This document shows, one piece after another, positions 53,701 to 64,000 of a DNA stretch of 64,000 nt. Origin of the DNA: Ceratothoa steindachneri (lineage: Eukaryota; Arthropoda; Malacostraca; Isopoda; Cymothoidae). The notes below the pieces were generated by a model, which did not search any database, was not told the DNA's origin, and saw nothing but the letters and a program-made list of their open reading frames with translations. Location: the NCBI GenBank assembly GCA_963969495.1, contig OZ018331.1, positions 153,186,684-153,250,683 on the forward strand. Reading direction: 5' to 3'. Both the position numbers and the translations under genes were made by a program. The first letter of the stretch is position 1, and every line of letters begins with the position of its first letter.

Positions 53701-55378
53701 TTAGCCCCCATTGCCCATTAAAGTGCTCTTACTCACAGAATCAGCACACATATCAGTAAATTCGCCACGTTCTATTGTCGTAAAGTCTAGTTCCTCAGCT
53801 CTGTCAGACAGTTCGCAAGATGATACAATCCAATTGAGATTCTCTGCAGAAAGGGAATGGAAATAAAAATCAACTGCTTTTCTCAGCCGGAGCAAGTGAT
53901 GTAGAATGAGATCTTTAAGAATTTTAATAGTATTATTTCCTGCTTGCTTAAGAAGAGAAGGAAAGTTTGATAGGTCGTATTTTGAACAGCTGACTCCCAT
54001 GTATCCAACTTTCTCTGGAAACCTTTCATTTTGTACCTGATGTAACTATTGTCTCCAGTCTCCCCTGAAGTGAGAGATATAATTCATTAAGCTTCATGAA
54101 AATATCCAGCAAAAATGACAGCTTCAAACACCAAGTACGACTTTGAAGCAGACTAAGGAATGCAGCTTGTCTCTCCTGTTAAAAAAATACTTCCAGTTCA
54201 TCTTCGAGTTCGAGAACCCGGTTCAGCACACGACCTCGGGATAGCCACCTTACATCAATATGCAACACCAGTGATATATTAGCTGCACCCATATACTGGC
54301 ATATCTTTTTAAAAACTCTGCATTTTAAGGGCCAAAATTTTATGAAGTTCACCACCTTGACAGTCTGGTTTAAAACTTCATTTAGCTCTTTACTACATTT
54401 TTATACAACCAATGCCTCTCTATGAAGGAAACTGGGTTGTAATAATAGATCAATTTTCTTTCAGTGCTATGGTTATGAACTCCTTGTAATTCACTATCAT
54501 CGATGGCGCACCATCCGTACATATGCTACAACAGTCTTTCCATGAAAGACCATGGTTACTGAGTTACGATGTTACAGTTGCCAAAATGTCCTCCCCAGTA
54601 GATGTGGTATGTAGTTCTTTACAAAACATAAACTGCTCTACAACTCCTCCATCAATGAATCTGAAAACCCCAAGCAATTGACATTTACCAGCTATGTCCG
54701 TACTATCATCTACTGGCAAAGCGAATTTTTCATTTGATACAATCCGCTGCACAATTTGTTCATTGATTTCAGCTGAAAGTTCAGATATCCTACGACTGAT
54801 TGTGCTATTGTTAAGAGGTACTTTAGAAATATGAACCTGAGCTTCTTTGTCAAGCATTGTTTCAATAATTGTGTTAATGCAGAGATAATAATGTCTTCAC
54901 CAATTGTAAAAGGGTTCATTTTCATTGCTATAGTTCTGCTACTTTAAATGAGTCTTCAAGAGCAGTGTCAGCTATGATTACTTTTTTACCATTTTACTAG
55001 CTGCCATTTTCTGCCCTTCTAACAAAGGAGAAAAATATCGCACGCCTTCTGTGACACACCAGGGTGCTTGTTAGTGAGGTGCCGCTTCAGCTTGCTAGGT
55101 GCCATGGCTTCATTGCTGAGTGTATCTCCACATACAACACACACAGGGTGAGGAGTATCTCCATCATTGTTTGATACAAAACCATGCGCTAAATAGGAAT
55201 ATGTCCGTTTCAATATATAAGAGGAGGTTTCTTTCACCTTACTACATTTTGACCCAGATGGACGAGGAACACCATCATTATTTGAGGTCGAATCACAACT
55301 AGCAGTGACCACTGGAGTGGCTATTTGATTTTCATCTTCTTCCTTGCGTTTTCGCTTCCTCAGTACGAACTTATCCAT
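53701..55378 (-). pseudogene. ZBED5/SCAND3-like hAT transposase, broken
   Basis: From ATG 55378: a basic start (MDKFVLRKRKRKEEDEN), then a BED zinc finger around residues 62-105 (YSYLAHGFV, VCVVCGDTLSNEAMAPSKLK, RHLTNKHP with Cys2-His2). Further left: GEDIIISALTQLLKQCL; VPLNNSTISRRISELSAEIN; FALPVDDSTDIAGKCQLLGV, the first catalytic Asp in DDSTDIA; LHTTSTGEDILATV; then CCSICTDGAPSMIVNYKEF (second Asp). The C-terminus (MGVSCSKYDLSNFPSLLKQA and on) is short and lacks the hAT dimerisation block. Frame changes at about 55015, 54900 and 54560, and stops, show it is dead. Related proteins have been domesticated in vertebrates; nothing suggests that here. Confidence 0.8.
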
Positions 55379-55548
55379 AGTTATGAACCCTCTCTTACTC
55401 TGGCACAGAAAACTTCATAAACAAAAAAATCCATTATTCTCCCTTCCTCAACTCAGGGCACAACGAACATGTGTAGCATGCGAGAAGTTCAGGCGAGTAG
55501 CTTAAATGCTTTGTTTGAATGAGTCTTTTTTTTGGGGGGGGGGACTCA

Positions 55549-55622
55549 GGATGGCCGAGTGGTTTAGGACTCTCGCTAACGGTTGTCCAGCGACGCGGGA
55601 AGCGCGTTCGAAACTCGTTTCG
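55549..55622 (+). tRNA. tRNA-Ser/Leu-like sequence (SINE head or pseudogene)
   Basis: Box A TGGCCGAGTGG at 55552-55562 and box B CGTTCGAAACT at 55605-55615. The wide spacing suggests a long variable arm as in class II tRNAs. The acceptor ends do not pair well. Preceded by T and G runs (55526-55543). It is probably an inserted tRNA-derived SINE head within the hAT 5' region. Confidence 0.45.
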
Positions 55623-56923
55623 CTACTTTACTTTATTTATTTTTCTTTGCGCCCCTTTCCTCCACTAACCTGTCTACATGTGTATGAGTATCATAACCTG
55701 CACGTGAAGAAGACAGAGAGCGTCTCAGTACTAATAAAGGAAATATATGATATTATTATCACAATGTGTATTGAAGGTTATATAGATTTAGGGAGGGGAA
55801 GAACACATACCTGCATTTAACGAAGGCAGATAGCGACTGAGGGACGCTATCCTGCCTCTGGCCCTGGACTGCTAAGTCAGTGTCCACACTTATTATAAGA
55901 TTTCTCGAGATTCATTACCAAAATGTAGCATTTTATTACCAAATATTACTATAATAAATATGACTAAAGTGTGTTTGTTTGTTCGCGAGTTTTTCCAACA
56001 CTAGCAAACAGATCGTCCCCAAACTTAGTAGGCACCTGCACACACAACCCGGACGTGTTCTACGGAGCTCGAATTTTGATATGACATATAGTTTTCGAAA
56101 TATCAACATATTAACGAAAATAACAGTACTGTTTACGCCCTTTTTACCAAGCACCTCAAAATCCTTTGTGACAGATACACTTAGTGACGAATTATTTTGA
56201 AAAGCGTAATACTTCGTTTACACGCTCGCAGGCCGAATATGCACTGCCAGGTGTTCGATGTCTCTCCACGGGCGAGCATGGTTCCCCAACAAGATTCAAC
56301 AAGCTTCTTACCACCTCCCTCCCCCTCCCTCTCTACGAGACATGACGTTACGGCTGAAACGTTTTCGCAACATTCCATTACATATAGTATTAACGAATTG
56401 AAATATAATATTATTCAAGAAAGACAATTAAAAGTTAAGGAAAGTGCCCGTGACGGGTATTGCTTAGTTATGAAAATTTCAATTGCATACTATAATATAC
56501 AGAGAAAAATAATTAACTTGTTACAGAATTGCCATCAAATACTGGAAGACGAAGCTTAAGCTTATACCAATTAGCAACCCTGCAGTCTGGCCATCCCTGC
56601 GTGCTCATGTGTGTGTGTGTATGGAGGGAGTTGGGGTAAGGAGGTGATATGGGAGGCGGAAGTAAGCGGTGCCTCGTGGTGAGGCTGTGTGTACGTGTGG
56701 GTTTCCCAGTGTATTCTGCTTTCACGTGACTGTGATATGTCTTTCATATCACTTATCAGTTGGAGGTTTGTGTTCGAAACATTCTCAAATGGCTAAATCT
56801 CGATTTGTCACGATTTATGTATGCATTTAGCAGTATAATATTTTGTTTATATTCAATTTTTTTCCCGATTCTCACGGCATCCTTTGTTAATCTTGCGCCA
56901 CTTCTAGGTTCAGCGGCACACTG
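55623..56923. other. 5' noncoding part of the ZBED-like hAT
   Basis: Short frames on both strands (for example 56197-56559, plus) show no domain. No gene supported. Part of it may be a further insertion connected with the tRNA-like sequence. Confidence 0.4.
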
Positions 56924-56946
56924 GTTGAGAACCTCTGCCTTAGGGG

Positions 56947-58470
56947 CTTCGGGTACGGATGGTTCCACGGCTGTTTCGGCAGGCGACTTGGACAAGATTG
57001 GCACGTCTGGCTCTGAGGCCCCCTCAAGCGTGGAGGTCTAGATAAATATCAAATTAGCAAGTGTGCTGAGCGGATCGTCGATTACGTCGGGGCCCCTCAT
57101 TCAGAGACTACCTAGCATTTTTGAGCCAGCGTGCTTTAAACGTTTTACATTTATTTGCTTCACAGATGCAGTAAGTTAGCCAAAGACCATTTGCCTCATC
57201 AAAGGAGAGGGTTACCTAGATTGACTGGTAGAGAGCCGAAGGTGACCCGTTTCTCTGACGGGAGACTTCTGGCGAATAATACGGACATTTTCGAAGCGGC
57301 TATGATTAATACCCTTTGGATACTCGAGTTGCTTACCGGTGAATATGACACCCATTCTATCATGAATAGTTTATGCGAGAGAATTCGTGGACTAGTCCTT
57401 AGAAGATGTCACTGAAGAGCTGGCCGTCCAAGGAGCGGTCAATTTTGAACGATTGATGAGAAAAATAAAGGCTCCCTGATTCGGTGTGTATCGGTGAGTA
57501 TCGCTACCGTATGAATGCATTCGTGCCACTGCCGCAGTAATACAAATTGCTCGTGTAGACTTGCCAAATGGGGTTTAATCAAGGTCTGTGTAAATTGTTT
57601 CAAGACGGTGCACGATGGGTTTTATTGTTTATAGCCAATCGTGTCAATTGCGAATAGATGCTTCCTGCTTCTTGGAAACAATGGGGTGCATATCTCCTGG
57701 AGAAATAAAATCATAGCCATTCAGCCTGCGGATCCTCTCTCTTTTCGCGAAGCCAAAGACTTGGTATTGGCGCGCCTAGTGCTAACTGAGACGTCCTATG
57801 CCTAATTATTTTTTCAAAGGGTACCATCTGCTTCTAACCCTTCCAGGCATACGATCACGTTCGTTACTGCCCAATTCGTAACCCTTTTGAAGATTCTAAC
57901 ACCACCCTTCTCTCTGGTGCTAAAAGAGGAAAGCTGGTGACACAAAAGGCTCAAATCTAAGCTCAGCTAAACCAGGGCTCCCTATTGAACCCCCAATCCC
58001 CTCAAGTGACAGTTTCCTGTAAGGCGAAAATAGCCGTGTGAATCCATTGAGTCGTTAGATTCATAGGAGAAAAGCCACCTGAAAGTGGCGCGAGGCCGTC
58101 TTCGGAGACTCCTAAAGCTGTCCTCCGAGAGGAGCACAACGACAAAATATGCATCTGTTCTTACCCCCCCTCCCCTCCCCAAGGCTGGTTAAAGCGACTC
58201 GGAGACGCCAGCCCCTCCAAAGAATAGACCCCCGCTTCCTGAAGGTTTCCAAGCGGAGGGAGGAAACGACACACACAGAGCGCCCCTCCCCCCGAAAAGT
58301 GCTCGAAAGTGACAGTGCCTTCAGCGCATTGTAAGGTCAACAGACCCTAGAGTTCTATCTTCGGGGAGAGCATGGCCATTCGTGTGGGGGCCTTCTCAGC
58401 TGAGAGAGCATCCGCTTCTCCTCCCAGCTAGGCTTGGAGGTCATATTTCTTTAATGGTATAGTCATGGAC
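56947..58470 (+). other. region right of the ZBED-like hAT, leading into the family C endonuclease
   Basis: The plus strand reads GASGTDGSTAVSAGDLDKIG and TSGSEAPSSVEV, then a stop: a Ser/Gly-rich stretch like the C-terminus of I-like ORF1. 57155-57415 is open for 86 codons (KVTRFSDGRLLANNTDIF) without a clear family. C-rich runs at 58166-58185 and 58284-58297. No clean gene. Confidence 0.35.
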
Positions 58471-58479
58471 TCTGAGTCA

Positions 58480-61202
58480 ACTGGGAAGAATTGCGGAGGT
58501 TTCTCTGCTCCAGTTCCCCGTTAACTATCTTTTTGCAGGAGACCATGCTAGCCGCGTGCCCCCTGACCGGCTGCCCGGGCTATAAGAGTTTTGCGAACCC
58601 GACACCACTTCATGTGGGTCGGGGAGGATGATGCACGATTTACACCCCACATGATGTCTCCGTTCTCCTATTTGCTATAAATTGCTTCTTTCAAGCAGTG
58701 AAATTTCAGTTCCACCTGGATAGGAGGTATACTGGGGGTTTTTGGCGCACATATCACCATCAGCTACGTTTAGGCATCACTCCCCGAGAACCACTTACAT
58801 TTCTTGTATCAATCTATCTCTGAATACTCCGGATAAACAGGCTGATTTTAGGTTTGAGGTTGTCACTGACCTTCATGGTAGTGACCACTTTCCCATTCAA
58901 CTATCATTTTTTGAGCAAACAGTCCCCTGAGAACGGGCGTGATGGAAGCTTGGAGCGGGCTGGGTGATCCGAGTTTCAATAAATGACTGATTTCTCTGTC
59001 CGAGTCCAGGAGTTAAGGTCGGTTGGCAAGGCCGTTGAGTTCTTCTCCGGCAACCTTATTGCCGTGAGCCTAACTAATATTTCTAGAACGCCTGGTCGTT
59101 TTGCACACCCTCCGCTTAATTAGTGGTCAGCCGAGTGTAAAACGGTCCTCAGACTAAAGCGATATGCCTACATACGTTATAAACACCGCCTGAACGATTT
59201 CATCGTCGGTGAATTTCGTTGACGAAGGTCTAGGTCCCGGTATATTTCAAACACGCCCACCGCACTTCCTGGCGGGAATACGGTTCTTCAACTAGCAGAA
59301 ATAATGGTCTTCCAGAGGTATGGAAGCGAGTCAAAAAGATTTGGGAAATTTTCTATGAGTAACCCCTTTCCTTTTTCTTGGAAAACAGGACTGCAATCTC
59401 TGACCCCGCGTCTGTGGAGGTATCTTTCGTGGCCGAGTTTCTCCACATTCTCTAGGCGAGATGCTGCCCCGCCAGCATTCAATGCCTGTCGAGATGTCGC
59501 GTTCAACACTCACTTGATGCGGGGACACCGCTCCTGGTCTGGCCGATGTCCTATTAACCACGCTTTGACACGTAGGGGAAGGAGTCATGTCATTACTGCT
59601 AGATTATTTCAATAGGATCTGTATAGAGGGTATCCTCCTAGGCTCTTGGTGAATGACCAATCTCTCTAACATCATGCGTATGAAAGTTGATGGAAAAATT
59701 TATAAATGTTATATTAACCTTTTTCCTGGACAGCAGAAGTCACTTGTCTTCTGCACAGTGCGTTTTCTGCAAGTTCCACTCCACTTAAAATGCTCTGCTC
59801 TGACTGAAAAATGCTATCTGCGAGGCTTTCCTTGGCAGACAGAACTACATCACGGTGTTTTAACCTGGAAAAAGACTGTGCTACCGCATGGCGATACGGT
59901 ATCATGGAAACCCTCCACACGATGGGAGCTTGGGAAGGCCCATCAATTTTTATTTATGCGAGATCATCGATTCAGTGTACGGGTGTGAGGGACCCTTCTC
60001 TGGTCCATTGTGACAAGAATAGGATGTCTCGCAATGTAGTGTCCTCGGTGTCACATTTTTTTTGTCCTGAGCATTAAAATTATCTCCTTGTTGCTGCCAG
60101 AAGTTGTTCTCCATACGGTCTACGTAGACGATCTTTTAGATTTCTTTTGGTACGGCTCAGATTCCAACTCTAAAGCGTCGAATTACATAAGCATTAAACT
60201 GCATCTCTCGTTATACTGAAGTGCACATGTTTCGGTTCTCCTTAGCTAAAACTAACTTGATGTGCTTTTGCCACCATCCACGGCTCCACCCCGACCCTGG
60301 TTTTTCCTAAATGGGGCCCACCTAAAAGTGGTGGATTCGCACAGTTTCCTTGGTTTTGTTTTTGACCAACTCATCACATTGGAGGCCAATATTTGCAACA
60401 TTAGGGTTTTTTGTACCCGCGCAAAGTACTTTCTTCGTTCCGTGGTGTTCACCATTTTGGGTGTTGATAGGACTACTGCGTTACTTTCTACCGATCTTGT
60501 GTTCGTTCAAAACTTGACTACTGATTCGGGTTTTACGTATTTGCAGCAAAGCGTGCATTGCAGAAGCTGTACTCGATTCATCATACCGGTCTCCGTCTGG
60601 CGACTGGTGTCTTCCGCATGTCGCCCATAGAAAGCGGTTTTGTCGATGCCCGAGAGATATCACGGGCTCTGCGTCGTGCACTCTTCATTATGCGATTGTA
60701 CGCTGGGCCCGTCTTACTACATCCACATACGATCTCGACGGTTCCTGTACCGCTAAGAAACGCCAGTCATACCCTAAGTCCTTTGAGTTAGGGCTAGGAA
60801 ACTTGAAAATCCTTCCAGCTCTCGCTGTAGCTATAGGGCCGGAGGCCTCTATCTTTGCCCAAGACTACACCCTACAGGATACCACATTTGACTATTTCTC
60901 TCTCTCTTTCCAGGTTTCTGCTCCCAAAGCTTCCACAGTACCTAGAGTATCTCACTCAACGTTTTTAGAGCCCATTTCGTGTCACGTTAGATCCGTGTCA
61001 GTGTACGGCTTCCACTCCGTATCCACTCTATTCAAAGTCAGCGGGGCTCTACCAGGCGCAGCGTTTGTCTTCACAGCCGAGCTGGTTGCAATTCACATCT
61101 CTGTATGGGAGATAACGCGTCGTATCCGGTTTGATGACTGGATTGTGACCTATAGAGTTTCGCAAAGCGCTTTGAGTCCTCTCGGGTTATTGGAACCTCC
61201 GT
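58480..61202 (+). mobile_element. family C LINE, plus-strand copy: endonuclease, RT and first part of RNase H
   Basis: The longest family C copy. Endonuclease: LQETMLAACPLTGCPGYKSF (58540-58600, catalytic Glu in LQET), then, after a deletion that removes GDFNA, FEVVTDLHGSDHFPIQLSF at 58849-58905. Linker: DPASV and FSTF region near 59400. RT: motif A as CFNLEKDCATAWRYGIMETL (59850-59915, Asn for the usual Asp) and motif C as YVDDLLDF near 60122-60145. Thumb: VDSHSFLGFVFDQLITLEAN and LHHTGLRLATGVFRMSPIES (60320-60630). RNase H starts near 61070 with AELVAIHISVWEIT and is cut at 61202 by CR1-B. Many frameshifts. Confidence 0.75.
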
Positions 61203-62390
61203 ACCACACCGCCGCCTTCTCCGGAAAGTGCGTGCGCATTGCATAGACGGCAAGGTAGCAGGTTGGATAGAGAGCTGGTTAATGGACAGACGGCAACAAG
61301 TAGTGGTGAATGGACAGGCCTCTGAATGGGCGCTCGTATGTAGCGGTGTCCCTCAAGGTTCCGTCCTGGGACCCCTACTGTTATTATCTATGTCAACGAC
61401 ATGGATGGTGACATGGTTGCCAAAATATCTAAATCTGCCGACGACACCAAGCTTGGTATCAATGTGGCAAAGGAGGGAAACACTGCCCACCTCCAATACG
61501 ACCTTTAAAGGATTAGGGAGTGGTCGGACACGTGGCAAATGCCTTTCAACGTGGGGGAATGCAAAGTAATGCATATCGGCCACCGAAACCCCAAATCTCA
61601 GTACATCCTTAAGGGCACTGCTCTTGAATCGAGTGACACTGAGAAGGACTCGGGTGTAACTATCACGCGGTGCTCAGGCGCCAGAGGATCTCCGAAGGGG
61701 CTCCCGTCCTCAAGTTCTCGAAACAGTGCATCGAGGCAGAAAAGAAAGCCCAGAGGATGTTAGGCTACATAAAGCGCCAGTTTGTATACCGTAACAAGGA
61801 TATAGTACTTTGTCTGTATAACTCCCTCGTTCGGCCGCACCTGGAGTATGCCGTACAATTTTGGAGTCCTTCGTTTCGAAAGGATATCGCAAGGTTGGAA
61901 CGCGTACAAGCCAGGGCAACCAAGCTGATTCCTTCTATCCGACATAAAAGTTATAAGGATAGACTAAGGGAATTAGATCTGTTCTCGCTGGAAACCCGTA
62001 GACTGCATGGTCAGCTCATCGAAGTTTTCAAAATACTTCGAGGGTTCAACAATGTTGACTACCGGGATATTTTCATACTGAGTGAGAACAGAACGCGCAA
62101 TCACGGCTTCAAACTTGAACTGAAGCGTTACAACCGCAATCTGTGTAAAAAAAATTTCACCTACAGTATCTGCGGTAAGTGGAACTCACTTCCAGTGGAA
62201 GTTGTCAACAGTGAATCTGTTGACCAATTCAAGTCATGACTAGACAAAGTCTTGAAAAGTGGCCGTTTAGGGACGCAAAACAATTGAGCAGCCATGTGCC
62301 CGCTCGATTGCTAGTCCAAAGGTACCCTCTTTGAATGGACCGTAAGGTCTCCTAGGATACTTTCTTTCCTTGTTACTCCTTGTTACTCCC
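61203..62390 (+). mobile_element. CR1-B LINE, copy 2, inserted in the family C RNase H
   Basis: 5'-truncated in the RT at a position close to IDGKVAGWIES. Motif B CSGVPQGSVLGPLL at 61340-61380. Motif C in another frame as KISKSADDTKLGIN (Ser for Phe before ADD). Then an open 189-codon C-terminus (61670-62239) with KFSKQCIEAEKKAQRMLGYI, VRPHLEYAVQFWSPSFRKDI and KWNSLPVEVVNSESVDQF. The 3' end is a tandem CCTTGTTACT. When it is removed, the flanking GGAACCTCCGTA and CCCCTGGTTAATAG line up with uninterrupted copy 2 (near 10103-10075). Confidence 0.85.
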
Positions 62391-62900
62391 CTGGTTAATA
62401 GTATCCTATCCGTGAGACCACGGCAGCCGTGCGCCGGGTGGGTGTTGAGACTATCTTCTGTTGGGTTCCTGGATATGTAGGGATTGCGGGAGTTGAGCCC
62501 GCCGATGAGGGCGCCAAATAGTCCGCGAGAACTGGGAGACTAGACCAACGTTTAGTTCTTCCTCACACTGACTATATGGCAGGAATCATGTCAGCCCCCT
62601 GTGCTAGCTGGCAAGGAAGATGGAAAGCGGTCGATGGGAACTTAAAGTTAGGTGTCATTGAACCGCGACTGTTCCCGTAGAAATACATTTTAATGTCACG
62701 GCGGCTTCAATTAACTTTCTTCTGTCTTTGTATTGGGCGCATTCGTGGGACGCACTGCATTTGATGGAGCGCTCGCCTGCACCTAACTATGACGATTGCG
62801 TTGTAGCCCAGACTGTTTCGCACAATTTTGTTGAACTCCCCATTCTGGTTGATCTTTGCTCAAGTTTCGTGTACCGGTACCGGAATATGAGTGATCGCTA
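62391..62900 (+). pseudogene. family C LINE: RNase H end and C-terminus
   Basis: Continues the plus-strand family C copy after the CR1-B insertion: VETIFCWVPGYVGIAGVEPA and DEGAK, then a stop. This is the last RNase H motif (usual WVPGHVGIAGNEAAD). The C-terminal part has DALHLMERSPAPNYDDCVVA and QTVSHNFVELPILVDL, the degraded zinc-knuckle (usual HILVECP). It resembles the tails at 2099-2565 and 6420-6881 and so links them to family C. Confidence 0.75.
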
Positions 62901-63315
62901 AACCTTGTTGTCAGTTGTACTAGAAAACGATCAACGATCAACATCAACGACAATCTAAGAGAGGAACTTGTGTATGAAGTAGAAGTAAAGAGAGGAAAAT
63001 GTGTTTATAGAGTGAGAGGGTTTGTACCAGGTTGTCTGGTAACCTCAGTCTTTTTGCCTCTTTTCTTCATTATGTCTCTACATCGATTCTCATAAACTGA
63101 GTCAAGTTTTCAAGCCTTTTTCTTCGATCAAAATTATATTTGGTAATTGAACGAGCTTGTCACTGCATAATGTTTATTTATTTATTAATTTATTTTTTCT
63201 ACCACGGATATTTTTATTTTTAATCTTTTATCCACTTCAGATCTTTTTACTATAATTATTTTTAACTTTATAATTATTAATTAATTGTAAACAACGGATC
63301 TTTTTTATTATTGTA
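62901..63315. other. A/T-rich stretch
   Basis: No gene or repeat recognised; strongly A/T-rich from 63120. It may include the 3' UTR of family C. Confidence 0.4.
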
Positions 63316-64000
63316 TCATGTATTATTTTCTTCATTATCACCATTGTTATTGTCGGGTAACTTTTTCTGGTAGGTATTTGTTAATCTTTTGCCAAATCTT
63401 TTTTGCCACGATTGTGCAGAGTCATATTTATTGGTTCGATGTCTACAATTTCGTGAAGTATAGTCGATGGGATCCGGTCTTGAAGTGTAACGCTGGTCAT
63501 ACATCATGTGGCCTTATTTTGTACCGCTTGAACTTTCCTCATCATTGTCTCGCTATATACAAGAATGGGGAAATCGGGATACAACAGTAATGGTCTCACT
63601 AGTAACATATATAGTTTCTCTTTGTTTCTCGGTGATAGCATTCGGAAACGAAACAGTGATTCTAGCGTCCTCTTGGCCGCATTAATTTTTTCTTTAAACT
63701 GCTCAACATACCCGGATGATGTTAATTTGAGGCCAAGTACTCTGCCATTTCTGGAGTATGGGTAGGGTTCACCTTGTATTTGAACATCTGCAATTTTACG
63801 TCGCCCCATCGGGGTCAAACTAAACTTGTTGATGTTTGTTTTTATTTTGTTCTCTCTCTTTTATCTATTGATGTTCTAAATTTCTCCCCTTGTCCTATTT
63901 GCTATATCTCTGGGGTTGCGATAGTTGCTGGGGACGACCTATGTGATGTCGTCTGGCATTTGTATATATTGTGCTGATTCTTGATTAGGGAGGGGCAGGT
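63316..64000 (-). pseudogene. non-LTR RT C-terminal fragment (jockey-like), running off the window
   Basis: Minus strand from the right edge: a degraded motif C reading DDITQVVPSN-like sequence with a stop after DDIT (63940-63960). Then SLTPMGRRKIADVQIQGEPY, RNGRVLGLKLTSSGYVEQFK, EKINAAKRTLESLFRFRMLS and LYMLLVRPLLLYPDFPILVY. This is the thumb pattern (VLGLxI, FRxLS, LVRPxLxYP) of a jockey-like LINE RT common in arthropods. The upstream RT lies beyond the window. Stops at about 63930 and 63850 show decay. Unlike the other LINEs here, I saw no second copy. Confidence 0.7.

Larger units (their letters stand above)
53604..56938 (-). mobile_element. hAT transposon, ZBED-like, with 8-bp target duplication
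   Basis: Complete borders: the left end CAGTGGTTCTCAACC (53604-53618) and the right end, read inwards, CAGAGGTTCTCAACC (56938-56924), differing at one base. Flanks: CTTTAGGG (53596-53603) and CCTTAGGG (56939-56946), a 7-of-8 duplication, as hAT transposases produce. Length 3335 bp. The interior holds a broken transposase on the minus strand and a tRNA-like insertion. It is inserted into the DNA upstream of a plus-strand LINE. Confidence 0.88.

Noticed and set aside
55506..55820. Plus-strand 104-codon open frame starting in a G-rich stretch
   Set aside because: It overlaps the tRNA-like sequence and shows no protein family.

Overview
This window is animal (eukaryotic) DNA, and almost everything recognisable in it is transposable-element sequence. 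The combination of RNase H-bearing I-like LINEs, several CR1-like LINE families, a Penelope-like element with a GIY-YIG nuclease, Ty3/gypsy remnants, mariner, and three hAT families (DUF659, ZMYM1-like and ZBED-like) fits an arthropod, and I would guess a crustacean; this is an inference from TE content. I recognise no host gene, rRNA or CRISPR. Two tRNA-like sequences look like pseudogenes or SINE heads.

0-15.4 kb is a stack of minus-strand LINE fragments. An RNase H-bearing LINE ('element A', 2.6-7.9 kb) is interrupted by a CR1-like copy ('CR1-B', 3.2-4.77 kb) and by a 5'-truncated tail of a second I-like family ('family C', 6420-6881, with a 12-bp target duplication). Further family C pieces lie at 0.8-2.6, 9.9-11.8 and 15.0-15.4 kb. 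A third endonuclease/RT LINE lies at 7.9-9.4 kb, a gypsy fragment at 0-0.8 kb and a decayed multi-exon hAT transposase at 12.2-13.9 kb.

16.2-26.6 kb is CR1 territory. A nearly complete CR1 ('CR1-D') with an open 967-codon ORF2 and an SGNH-esterase ORF1 broken by one frameshift lies on the minus strand. A near-identical 1.35-kb 3' fragment of it lies in opposite orientation 5.3 kb away. Other CR1-like remnants (E, F, G) surround them, and CR1-G is split by a 1.3-kb inverted-repeat DNA element.

27.0-37.8 kb holds a plus-strand Ty3/gypsy element with diverged long direct repeats, a second minus-strand gypsy gag-pro-RT remnant, and the gag-like ORF1 plus endonuclease of an I-like LINE. 38.6-41.1 kb holds a foldback MITE joined to a mariner transposase pseudogene, a tRNA-like sequence and a 14-unit 34-bp tandem array.

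43.5-46.7 kb is a degenerate 33-bp minisatellite split by a 2.4-kb element with 13-bp inverted ends and TTA duplications (PIF/Harbinger-like). That element itself contains Penelope-like DNA and long (TA)n tracts. 47.4-51.3 kb is a ZMYM1-like hAT transposon. 53.6-56.9 kb is a ZBED-like hAT with matching 8-bp target duplications; it splits DNA that leads into a plus-strand family C LINE (endonuclease, RT, RNase H, 58.5-62.9 kb). That LINE is split again by a second CR1-B copy. The window ends in another LINE RT fragment. The elements do not form a host pathway; the window is best read as a record of nested insertion.
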